Notes: generated by a model from the letters alone, not told the origin. Shown: positions 1 to 5,469, counted from the first letter of the stretch. The stretch is DNA of 5,469 nucleotides from Deltaproteobacteria bacterium (GCA_020342025.1 CP070840.1:1870994-1876462), one strand, 5' to 3'. Program-made: numbers and translations.

Positions 1-1
1 A

Positions 2-226
2 GAAAGCCAGGTCAAAATGCTTGAGCGATCCTTGTCCAAATTGACCAGACCTGCTACCTCAAGGAGCACAAAAAGGGCCTATCACGAAGTCCGCCAAGGA
101 GATACGCTCTCTCGAATTGCACAAAAGTATGGCATTACTGTAAAACAGCTTTGCCTCCTTAACAAAATTACGTCCAAAACAGTCATTCGTCCGGGAGATA
201 AACTTTTAGTGTCTCCAGGCGGCTAG
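2..226 (+). CDS. C-terminal end of a LysM-domain protein, probably a lytic murein transglycosylase (5' partial)
   Basis: The reading frame is open from the left edge to a TAG at 224-226, giving 74 visible residues. The last 45 or so form one LysM peptidoglycan-binding domain: it begins YHEVRQGDTLSRIAQKYGI, continues through a QLCLLNKI core, and ends RPGDKLLVSP, matching the LysM pattern of a GDTL start, an N in the second helix and a PG-x-x-L end. The residues before it are basic and Ser/Thr-rich, like a linker. LysM domains bind N-acetylglucosamine chains in the cell wall. A single C-terminal LysM is typical of MltD-type membrane-bound lytic transglycosylases of Gram-negative bacteria, so I infer that the catalytic domain and signal peptide lie upstream. 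An ATG at 17 could start a 69-residue protein, but it has no convincing ribosome binding site and no export signal, so a partial gene is more likely. The LysM domain is clear; the parent protein is a guess. Confidence 0.75.
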   Translation, partial: ESQVKMLERSLSKLTRPATSRSTKRAYHEVRQGDTLSRIAQKYGITVKQLCLLNKITSKTVIRPGDKLLVSPGG

Positions 227-342
227 CAAAGACCCATATAATCCTTTTGCCTTACCCCAGCGTCTTGTGGATTTAGATTGCAGTCCACCAGGGGAAAGCG
301 TCTGATTCTGACCCCATCCTGTTTCAAGAACGGAGCACAACC

Positions 343-1080
343 ATGTTAAACCGCAAAACAGCTTTGATCACGGGAGCGGGCACGGGAATCGGCCGATCAA
401 TCGCCCTCCGTCTGGCAGCGGCGGGCGCCGATATAGCGATTAATTACTCCCGTTCCGAAAAAGAGGCGCTACAGACACAGAAGGCCGTTGAAGAATCGGG
501 CGTCCGGAGCCTAGTTTACAAGGCGGACGTGGCCGACGACGGTCAGGTGCGGGCGATGGTGGGGGAGACCATCAAGAAACTGGGCCGACTTGATATTCTG
601 GTAAACAACGCCGGCGTCACTTACTTCGTTGAACACGCCGACCTGGAGGGTTTGAAGGGGGAATACTGGGATCGGATCATGGGCGTGAATGTAAAGGGCA
701 TGTTCTTCTGCTGCAGGGCGGCAGCCGAGGAACTGAAGAAACGAAAAGGATGCATCATCAATATAACCTCCATAGCAGGATTGACGGGCCTGGGCAGTTC
801 GATCGCCTATGCCGCCTCAAAGGCGGCGGCCATCAGCCTCACCAAGTCACTGGCCCGGGTCATGGCTCCAGAAGTGCGGGTGAACAGCATTGCCCCGGGC
901 GTAGTCCTGACCCGCTGGGTGGAGGGACAGGAAGACCACGTTCAGCGACTGGCCGAAGGCAGTCCCATGGGCCGGGTCGCCACGGCGGAAGACATCTCCG
1001 AAGTCGCTTACGCACTGATTACCCAGGCCGGTTTTGTAACCGGACAGAGCATCGTCGTCGATGGGGGCATGTTTATGTGA
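343..1080 (+). CDS. Short-chain dehydrogenase/reductase (SDR), FabG-like classical type
   Basis: This 245-residue protein is a complete classical SDR, a cytoplasmic NAD(P)H-dependent oxidoreductase of usual family length. The cofactor-binding motif TGAGTGIG is at residues 10-17, the structural NNAG at 88-91, and the catalytic set is Asn116, Ser143, Tyr156 and Lys160 (YAASK). The NSIAPG segment near 180 and the terminal VVDGG are also standard. Arg37, just after the second beta strand, sits where basic residues favour NADP(H), so NADPH preference is inferred. The ATG at 343 has GGAG at 332-335, seven bases upstream. FabG (3-oxoacyl-ACP reductase) is the closest familiar name, but many sugar-acid and alcohol dehydrogenases share these motifs and no fatty-acid genes are visible, so the substrate is unassigned. 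It is somewhat GC-richer (about 55-58% in sampled lines) than the genes to its right. It converges with the glcF-like gene and is transcribed separately from it. Confidence 0.95.
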   Translation: MLNRKTALITGAGTGIGRSIALRLAAAGADIAINYSRSEKEALQTQKAVEESGVRSLVYKADVADDGQVRAMVGETIKKLGRLDILVNNAGVTYFVEHADLEGLKGEYWDRIMGVNVKGMFFCCRAAAEELKKRKGCIINITSIAGLTGLGSSIAYAASKAAAISLTKSLARVMAPEVRVNSIAPGVVLTRWVEGQEDHVQRLAEGSPMGRVATAEDISEVAYALITQAGFVTGQSIVVDGGMFM

Positions 1081-1153
1081 ATCGACCCGCCTCAGTCTCA
1101 GAATCATGAATCGGCTAAGGGTGGAATGACTTTAATGGTAGGCTATATAAGGA

Positions 1154-2290
1154 TCAATCTGTAGCCATAGCCTGCATGACTAACTCTGTGATGTCCAGAA
1201 CGTTGAGATCGATCTTCTTCCTTCTCGCCCTAGATTTAATGGTGCGAACACACTGTTGACCTGAGGTCACCACTGTTTTGGCACCCGTCCTCTGGATCTC
1301 CTCAATTTTTTTCTGGGCCACCGTTCCTGAGAGATTGGCATCGGCCGTCTCCAAATTCCCACCTCCCCCGCAGCAGATACTCTGGGCCCGGTTCTTCTCC
1401 AGTTCGACAAATGTGAGGCCGGGAACGGACTTGAGGATGTTCCTCGGCGCATCGTAAACCCCACTGTTTCTGCCCAAATCACAAGGGTCGTGATAGGTCA
1501 CCCTGGTCTTCATCTCTCTCAGAGGAATAGTGCCGTCCCCTATCAGTTTCTCCAGGAATTGGGTGGCATGAAAAAGCTCCAGATCCGTCTCATAATGCTC
1601 CATCCAGGTCTGGTAACAGGAGGGACAGGAAAAGATTGCTTTCTTGGCACCCAAAGCCTTCACCCGCTCAAGATTGTGCGCCATCAGCTCCTGCATTCTC
1701 TCGGGCACCCCTGCACCAATCAGTGGGAATCCACAACACCACTCTTCGCCTCCCAGAATGGCAAAGTCCACATCCGCAGCATCGAAAATCTGAACAAGGT
1801 TCTTGGGAATGCTTTGAACCATGGGAAAGAAGGAGGCGACACAACCCACAAAGTAGACTGTCTCTGCTCTCTCCTTCTCATACCTATGCTCAGGGACGTC
1901 CTTAATAAGATCCCTCCACTCTCCCCGTTCTTCGTTGTCCTCGTCGGAGATGTTGTGCTGCGCCACCAGGGATTTCACCAGGTTTTCCATCGCAGGATGG
2001 AGTCCTTTCTTGTTGGCAATTTGCTCACGCATGCGGACAAAGACCTTTTTCAAATCAACCCCACTCGGACAGGTCACCGAGCAAGCGCCGCAGAGGAGGC
2101 ACTTTGAAAAGATCTCCCGGTAATGGTCGCTCAAATCCAGGTCTCCCTGGCTGTAATACCTGGCCAACTGAATCTTACCGCGAGGTGAGTACTTCTCCAG
2201 GAGCAGTTCTTTGCAGACAGGACAGGATGCGAGACAAAGTCCGCACTTGATACATTGTTCAAACTCTTCAGCAAAATTATTCAGTACCAT
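1154..2290 (-). CDS. glcF: GlcF-type iron-sulfur subunit of a 2-hydroxyacid (glycolate/lactate) dehydrogenase
   Basis: This 378-residue protein is an electron-transfer subunit of the GlcF/HdrD-like type. The N-terminus has two 4Fe-4S ferredoxin motifs: Cys13, 16, 19 and 23 (CIKCGLCLASCP), then Cys64, 67, 70 and 74 (CLLCGACSVTCP). Two cysteine-rich CCG domains follow. The first has Cys150, CCG at 185-187 and CPSC at 222-225; the second has HDPC ending at Cys270, CCGGGGN at 306-312 and a lone Cys347. The length suits the family (about 380-430). In known complexes this subunit accepts electrons from the FAD subunit GlcD and passes them on at the inner face of the membrane. The ATG at 2290 is the first possible start, because an in-frame stop lies at 2300-2302; its ribosome binding site is weak. 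The FAD partner is encoded upstream on the same strand but 573 bp away, separated by a four-helix-bundle gene. Oxidised substrate and electron acceptor are not determined by the sequence. Confidence 0.93.
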   Translation of the reverse strand: MVLNNFAEEFEQCIKCGLCLASCPVCKELLLEKYSPRGKIQLARYYSQGDLDLSDHYREIFSKCLLCGACSVTCPSGVDLKKVFVRMREQIANKKGLHPAMENLVKSLVAQHNISDEDNEERGEWRDLIKDVPEHRYEKERAETVYFVGCVASFFPMVQSIPKNLVQIFDAADVDFAILGGEEWCCGFPLIGAGVPERMQELMAHNLERVKALGAKKAIFSCPSCYQTWMEHYETDLELFHATQFLEKLIGDGTIPLREMKTRVTYHDPCDLGRNSGVYDAPRNILKSVPGLTFVELEKNRAQSICCGGGGNLETADANLSGTVAQKKIEEIQRTGAKTVVTSGQQCVRTIKSRARRKKIDLNVLDITELVMQAMATD

Positions 2291-2353
2291 ATTTGCACTC
2301 TAACCACCCTTTTAACACTCCCGCCTCAAAACGATTAAGCTTTCCTATCTGTT

Positions 2354-2382
2354 ACTTGAAAATTGAAACTCGAAACTCGGAA
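2354..2382 (+). repeat. Left arm of the inverted repeat framing the four-helix-bundle gene
   Basis: These 29 bases match the reverse complement of 2769-2796 with one substitution and one inserted C. Written from its outer end, the arm begins ACTTGAAA and continues TTGAAACTCGAAACT, then CGGAA. It has a loose 7-bp period (ACTTGAA, AATTGAA, ACTCGAA, ACT). It lies 21 bases beyond the stop codon of the four-helix-bundle gene and 63 bases from the glcF-like start. Confidence 0.85.
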
Positions 2383-2403
2383 TCGCAAGAATTTGTTTTC
2401 TTT

Positions 2404-2754
2404 CTATTTTCTGCTTCTGATGAATGCATTAAGTTTAGGTCCAAGCTCATTTATGAGTTCCGTATATCCACCAATTTTTTCTTTCTTAATAATCTTGCCT
2501 CGAATAAGTTTGCGCAGCCAGGCTTTCGTCTCTTCAAATGATCCCCTCGCATACCGATAAAATAGCTTTCTGTCAGGTGGAGTATAGCGACCATAACCCT
2601 CCGCCAAATTAGAAGCGATGCTATCAGACGCCTTTATGATTTGGTATCCAATAGTTTGCTGAACTTTCTTAGACCATGTCTCAAATCCGAACCAAATCCG
2701 ATCAGATACTTCTTCGGCCAATTTATAAATATCCAATTCATAAACCTCTCTCAT
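2404..2754 (-). CDS. Four-helix-bundle protein of the 23S rRNA intervening-sequence (S23) family
   Basis: This 116-residue protein has the family signature: SIASNLAEGYGR at residues 45-56 and YRYARGSFEETKAWL at 66-80, in a small, charged, all-helical protein without membrane segments. Family members form four-helix bundles that assemble as pentamers; some are encoded inside intervening sequences of 23S rRNA, and the Avd accessory protein of diversity-generating retroelements is related. Their cellular role is poorly known, with nucleic-acid binding suspected. The frame could be read back to a TTG at 2787, but the ATG at 2754 is preferred because AAGGAGG lies six bases before it and the extra 11 codons fall mainly in a repeat. 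By hand count the gene is about 39% GC, against roughly 48-58% in sampled lines of the glcD-like gene, which suggests separate origin. It sits between glcD-like and glcF-like genes on their strand, framed by inverted repeats. No reverse transcriptase or rRNA is in view, so neither a retroelement nor a 23S location is supported. Confidence 0.88.
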   Translation of the reverse strand: MREVYELDIYKLAEEVSDRIWFGFETWSKKVQQTIGYQIIKASDSIASNLAEGYGRYTPPDRKLFYRYARGSFEETKAWLRKLIRGKIIKKEKIGGYTELINELGPKLNAFIRSRK

Positions 2755-2760
2755 TACTCC

Positions 2761-2767
2761 CCTCCTT
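2761..2767 (-). promoter_or_regulatory. Strong ribosome binding site of the four-helix-bundle gene
   Basis: On the minus strand this reads AAGGAGG and is followed by six bases (GGAGTA) before the ATG at 2754. It is the best Shine-Dalgarno match in the window and fixes the start of the gene. It begins one base inside the inner edge of the right-hand inverted repeat, so the repeat-bounded unit carries its own translation signal. Confidence 0.8.
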
Positions 2768-2768
2768 C

Positions 2769-2796
2769 TTCCAGTTTCGAGTTTCAAGTTTCAAGT
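2769..2796 (-). repeat. Right arm of the inverted repeat framing the four-helix-bundle gene
   Basis: Read on the minus strand, this is the partner of the arm at 2354-2382: 27 of 28 bases agree, allowing a one-base gap. Here the 7-bp units are clearest: ACTTGAA, ACTTGAA, ACTCGAA, ACT. It lies just upstream of the ribosome binding site of the enclosed gene. The two arms could pair in a transcript as a long stem enclosing the whole open reading frame. Confidence 0.85.
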
Positions 2797-2863
2797 ATCT
2801 GTGCCTTTGGTCATCATAATTTCTTAAGAAACTGAACTAAAAACTTATTGGTAAGAGAGTGAA

Positions 2864-4237
2864 CTACAAAAAGCTGCCGGGGTTCAGGATGTTGTTGGGA
2901 TCAAAGACCCGCTTGATGCCACGCATGATCTCAATGGCACGCTCACTAAATTCCATATGCATGAACCTATCTTTTGCGATGCCGATACCGTGTTCTCCTG
3001 AGAGGGTGCCACCCATCCCGATGGCCGTCTCATAGAGTTCATCCAGGGCCTTATCAACCCTGGCCATCTCATCCTCGTCTCGAAGATCTGTCATAATGAG
3101 GGGATGGAGATTCCCGTCCCCAGCATGGGCCAATACCCCGATCTTGAGCTGATACTTTTCTGTAAGCTCCACGATTTTCCTAATGATGTCAGGAAGCCTT
3201 TTCACAGGCACGGTGGCATCCTCCACGATGCAGTTGGGCCTTAGACTTGCCACGGCTCCAAATGCCGTTCTCCTTGCCTGCCACAATTTGTCCGCCTCTT
3301 CAGGGGTGCCTGCCTTCTCCACGACAACGGCTCCCCTCTCTTTACAGAAACGCTCAATGATCTCCCCTTGCCTTTCAACCAGCACGTCTTCTCCATCCAC
3401 TTCGATCAATAACAACGCGTCTGCGTCCTCGTGAAACTGTGCGCCTCCGTAGTCTCCGATCACATCCAGAATGACCCTATCCATGAGTTCCAGGGTCGTG
3501 GGAACGATTCCAGAACCGATGATGGCGGAGACCGTCTTTGCAGCATCATCGAGATCTGAAAATGTGGCCTGTAGGGTGGCCTTGGCTGGAGGCAATGGCA
3601 CCAATCGAACGGTTATCTCTGTAATGATACCCAAGGTCCCTTCAGAACCGCACATGAGCCTGGTCAGGTCATAGCCACTCACGCTCTTTAACGTCTTACC
3701 CCCTGTATGGATCACCTCCCCCGTGGGCAACACCACCTCGAGGCCCAGGAGGTAATCCCTCGTTACTCCATATTTCACGCCCCTCGGCCCTCCTGCATTC
3801 AGGGCCACGTTCCCGCCTATGGTGGAGACGAACATGCTGGCTGGATCCGGCGGATACATGAGTCCATAGCCCGCCACTTCTTTCTGCAGATCAGCATTGA
3901 CCACGCCCGGCTGTACAACGGCACACATGTTATCAGGATCGATTTCCAAGATCCTATTCATCCGATGGAACGCGATTATGATACCCCCTTGTCTCGCTAC
4001 CGAACTGCCACAGATATTGGTTCCGGCTCCTCGCGGTATGATATTTATTTTTTCTCGGTTGGCCAGGTGCATGATCTCTGAAATCTCCTCTGCACGCCCT
4101 GGAACAATGACCGCATCTGGCATAAACTCTGGCAAAAATCCATCATAGGAGTACGTGGCAAGATCTTCGGGTGTGTCCAGGAACCACGCCGCACCCACGA
4201 TGGCCCCAAATTCATCAGCGATGGCCTTTGAAATCAT
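2864..4237 (-). CDS. glcD: GlcD-type FAD-binding 2-hydroxyacid dehydrogenase (glycolate/D-lactate type)
   Basis: This 457-residue flavoprotein belongs to the GlcD / D-lactate dehydrogenase family, which oxidises a 2-hydroxyacid to the 2-oxoacid with FAD. The N-terminal FAD domain (about 38-210) shows PRGAGTN at 68-74, PPDPAS at 129-134, TIGGNVALNAGG at 139-150 and GSEGTLGI at 197-204. The C-terminal FAD-linked oxidase domain carries HAGDGNLHP at 371-379 and SGEHGIG at 413-419, and ends in FDPNNILNPG. No signal peptide or membrane segment is seen, so it is cytoplasmic, probably membrane-associated through its partner. The ATG at 4237 is certain to be the first start because a stop codon directly precedes it; GGAGAG (4243-4248) lies five bases upstream. 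The GlcF-like partner is encoded downstream on the same strand, and no GlcE is seen, so a two-subunit DF enzyme is likely. The UxaA-family lyase gene 133 bp upstream suggests one catabolic operon. Glycolate, lactate and sulfolactate are all possible substrates. Confidence 0.95.
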   Translation of the reverse strand: MISKAIADEFGAIVGAAWFLDTPEDLATYSYDGFLPEFMPDAVIVPGRAEEISEIMHLANREKINIIPRGAGTNICGSSVARQGGIIIAFHRMNRILEIDPDNMCAVVQPGVVNADLQKEVAGYGLMYPPDPASMFVSTIGGNVALNAGGPRGVKYGVTRDYLLGLEVVLPTGEVIHTGGKTLKSVSGYDLTRLMCGSEGTLGIITEITVRLVPLPPAKATLQATFSDLDDAAKTVSAIIGSGIVPTTLELMDRVILDVIGDYGGAQFHEDADALLLIEVDGEDVLVERQGEIIERFCKERGAVVVEKAGTPEEADKLWQARRTAFGAVASLRPNCIVEDATVPVKRLPDIIRKIVELTEKYQLKIGVLAHAGDGNLHPLIMTDLRDEDEMARVDKALDELYETAIGMGGTLSGEHGIGIAKDRFMHMEFSERAIEIMRGIKRVFDPNNILNPGSFL

Positions 4238-4256
4238 CTAAGCTCTCCGTAATTCT

Positions 4257-4364
4257 TGGAATACTGGAGTAATGGAGTGCTGGATTACTGGAACAAGTTG
4301 AGGTTTGAGGACCTCTGCGTTTGAGGATTCCATTACTCCAACACTCCACCACTCCAATACTCCA
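4257..4364. repeat. Inverted array of 8-bp repeat units between the lyase and glcD-like genes
   Basis: The left arm (4257-4292) is four and a half 8-bp units: TGGAATAC, TGGAGTAA, TGGAGTGC, TGGATTAC, TGGA. The right arm (4329-4364) is the opposite orientation in the same strict period: TCCA, TTACTCCA, ACACTCCA, CCACTCCA, ATACTCCA. Both arms are exactly 36 bases and are separated by 36 bases. They can pair as a long imperfect hairpin in which every TGGA core matches. The spacer holds TTTGAGGA twice, 16 bases (two periods) apart. The array fills most of the 133-bp gap between the lyase stop and the glcD-like start and would be transcribed if the two genes share an mRNA. It encodes nothing convincing. 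It could act as an mRNA-processing or stability element, or be a spreading repeat. Confidence 0.85.
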
Positions 4365-4370
4365 TGAGTA

Positions 4371-5469
4371 TTATAATACCGGGCCCATTTGCCAGGGTAC
4401 AAACTCATTGTCCCCGAAACCGAGGCGCTCGCTTTTGGTCTTTTTCCCGGACGCCGTTTCAATCACCAAATCAAAAATGGCCTCACCCATCTCCTGGACC
4501 GTCGCCTTTCCATCCAGGATGAGGCCGCAGTCCATGTCCATGTCTTCCTCAAGCCGGCTACACATCTCGGTATTGGAAGCCAGTTTGACGGTGGGTACCG
4601 GCTTGAAGCCGCAGACCGTCCCCCGCCCGGTGGTAAAACAAATCAGGTTTGCACCCCCTGCCACCATGCCCGTTATGGAGGCCACGTCGTAACCCGGCGT
4701 GTCCATGAAGACCAGACCCTTGACCGACACCTCTTCAGCGTACTCATAAACTTCCACCAGATTGGTGGTGCCCCCTTTTGCCACCGCGCCCAGGGATTTC
4801 TCAAGGATCGTGGTCAACCCGCCCGCCTTGTTCCCTGGTGTGGGATTGTTGTCTATCTCTGCTCCCAGCCTGGAGGTATATTCCTCCCACCATTGAATGC
4901 GGCCAATTAATTTTTCTCCCACTTCGCGACTCACCGCCCTGCGGGTCAAAAGATGCTCGGCTCCGTAGATCTCAGGCGTCTCACTTAGAATCGCCGTGCC
5001 CCCGTAGCTGACCAGGAGATCCACCGCGGCTCCCAAGGCGGGGTTGGCCGTTATCCCAGAGTAGGCGTCAGAGCCTCCACACTCCAAACCCAATACGATG
5101 TGGCTGACCGACACGGGCTCTCGCTTCACCCGGTTCGCTAAGGGGAGCATTTCGCGGATAGCTTCAATTCCACGGCGCACGGCGTCCCTTGTCCCAGAGG
5201 TCCCTTGGATCTCTATGCTTTGAAGAAGAGGACCTGTTTTTAGATTCATATTGTTGATGAGACAGTCCAGCTGATTCACCTCACAGCCCAGCCCCACGAT
5301 AAGTATGCCCGCGAAATTGGGGTGGCGAGCGTAACCGGCCATCGTGCGCTGGAGCAATTGAAACCCTTCGCCGTCGGGAACCATGCTACAACCGCTTCCG
5401 TGCCCCAAAGAGACGACGCCATCCACATTGGGGAACTGCGCCAGAAAATCGGAACCGATTGCATCGGCT
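4371..5469 (-). CDS. UxaA-family (altronate/galactarate dehydratase-like) lyase, C-terminal catalytic part (5' partial)
   Basis: The frame is open from the right edge to a TAA at 4371-4373, giving 365 visible residues; the start lies outside the window. A GTG at 5426 is in frame but is an internal valine of the conserved stretch that runs into DGVVSLGHGSGC, so it is not a start. Family features visible are HGSGC (fragment residues 23-27), GLGCEVNQ (59-66), ECGGSD (129-134) with GITANP after it, a glycine-rich AVAKGGTT segment, TPGYD, and FTTGRGTVCG followed by PVPTVKLASNT near the C-terminus. Known relatives remove water from altronate or galactarate using a metal, usually iron. SuyB, the large subunit of sulfolactate sulfo-lyase, belongs to the same superfamily, so sulfite release is an alternative. 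Visible length suits the separate large subunit (about 390 residues), normally preceded by a small SAF-domain subunit, but a fused form of about 500 residues cannot be excluded. It is followed by the glcD-like gene on the same strand, suggesting shared catabolism. Confidence 0.92.
   Translation of the reverse strand, partial: ADAIGSDFLAQFPNVDGVVSLGHGSGCSMVPDGEGFQLLQRTMAGYARHPNFAGILIVGLGCEVNQLDCLINNMNLKTGPLLQSIEIQGTSGTRDAVRRGIEAIREMLPLANRVKREPVSVSHIVLGLECGGSDAYSGITANPALGAAVDLLVSYGGTAILSETPEIYGAEHLLTRRAVSREVGEKLIGRIQWWEEYTSRLGAEIDNNPTPGNKAGGLTTILEKSLGAVAKGGTTNLVEVYEYAEEVSVKGLVFMDTPGYDVASITGMVAGGANLICFTTGRGTVCGFKPVPTVKLASNTEMCSRLEEDMDMDCGLILDGKATVQEMGEAIFDLVIETASGKKTKSERLGFGDNEFVPWQMGPVL

Larger units (their letters stand above)
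2346..2802. mobile_element. Putative small mobile unit or IVS-like insertion carrying the four-helix-bundle gene
   Basis: The unit consists of terminal inverted repeats (2354-2382 and 2769-2796), the four-helix-bundle gene between them, and a direct repeat TATCTGT at the outer edges (2346-2352 and 2796-2802). The left copy is one base away from its arm, and the right copy shares its first T with its arm. The whole is about 450 bp, AT-richer than its surroundings, and separates two genes whose products normally work as a pair. No transposase is encoded, so any movement would need a helper in trans. The inverted repeats and gene are seen directly; mobility is inferred. Confidence 0.5.

Noticed and set aside
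237..242. Perfect TATAAT between the LysM gene and the SDR gene, possibly a -10 box
   Set aside because: No -35-like hexamer is found 16-18 bases upstream and there is no extended -10 TG. The distance to the SDR start is about 100 bases, so a single hexamer match is not enough.
261..301. Imperfect hairpin (CTTGTGG with CCACCAG, flanked by CCCC and GGGG) after the LysM gene, as a terminator
   Set aside because: The loop is long, the stem has a mismatch, and no run of T follows.
1138..1175. Inverted repeat AGGCTAT / ATAGCCT at the convergent end of the SDR and glcF-like genes, as a two-way terminator
   Set aside because: The loop is about 20 bases, the stem overlaps the end of the glcF-like coding region, and neither side has a T-run.
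1490..2107. 205-codon plus-strand open frame opposite the glcF-like gene
   Set aside because: It lies wholly within the antisense of a well-supported gene, resembles no family I recognise, and has no ribosome binding site I could support.
2404..2787. Longer 127-residue version of the four-helix-bundle protein starting at TTG 2787
   Set aside because: The extra codons lie mainly in the inverted repeat, the start is TTG, and the ATG at 2754 has an excellent ribosome binding site at ideal distance.
2346..2802. Diversity-generating retroelement, because Avd is related to the four-helix-bundle protein
   Set aside because: No reverse transcriptase, template/variable repeat pair or target protein is present in the window.
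2820..2831. 12-bp palindrome TTTCTTAAGAAA just past the glcD-like stop codon
   Set aside because: It has no loop bases and is AT-rich, so it would be a poor terminator; nothing else supports an operator role.
2354..4364. CRISPR array, because of short regular repeats on both sides of the glcD-like gene
   Set aside because: The units are 7-8 bp, contiguous and without spacers, and no cas gene is present.
4238..4462. 74-codon minus-strand frame across the 8-bp array
   Set aside because: It overlaps the lyase C-terminus in another frame and much of its translation is the repeat array itself.
4371..5426. Complete 351-residue lyase starting at 5426
   Set aside because: The codon is GTG inside a conserved family segment and the frame stays open to the window edge, so the gene is partial.

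Overview
The window looks like a chromosomal piece of an anaerobic, acid-utilising bacterium. The most likely source is a member of the Desulfobacterota (the former Deltaproteobacteria) or a similar sulfate-reducing or syntrophic lineage. This rests on gene content (two-gene GlcD/GlcF-type oxidase, UxaA-family lyase, lone four-helix-bundle gene) and on GC near 50-55% in the metabolic genes by hand-sampled lines. It is an inference; no marker gene is present.

Layout. At the left edge is the C-terminal end of a plus-strand protein closing with one LysM domain, probably a membrane-bound lytic murein transglycosylase whose catalytic part lies outside the window. A complete plus-strand short-chain dehydrogenase/reductase follows (343-1080). 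From about 1154 to the right edge everything lies on the minus strand. In transcription order this is: a UxaA-family (altronate/galactarate dehydratase-like) lyase that enters from beyond the right edge, a GlcD-type FAD hydroxyacid dehydrogenase, a small four-helix-bundle protein, and a GlcF-type iron-sulfur subunit. The SDR gene and the minus-strand set converge, with 73 bp between their stop codons.

Metabolic reading. The GlcD and GlcF proteins would together oxidise a 2-hydroxyacid (glycolate, lactate or a relative) and pass electrons through 4Fe-4S clusters to a membrane or soluble acceptor. The UxaA-family protein would remove water from a sugar acid, or sulfite from sulfolactate if it is a SuyB-type member. 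Together they suggest a catabolic operon for a hydroxylated organic acid; the exact substrate cannot be read from this window.

The unusual part lies in the two intergenic spaces on either side of the glcD-like gene. The glcD/glcF space (2291-2863) holds an AT-richer (about 39% GC) four-helix-bundle gene with its own strong ribosome binding site. It is framed by a nearly perfect 28-bp inverted repeat built from 7-bp units, with a 7-bp direct repeat at the outer edges. This resembles the intervening sequences known from 23S rRNA genes, but sits in a protein operon. The lyase/glcD space (4238-4370) holds a second, unrelated inverted array made of strict 8-bp units. These two structures are the features most worth following up.
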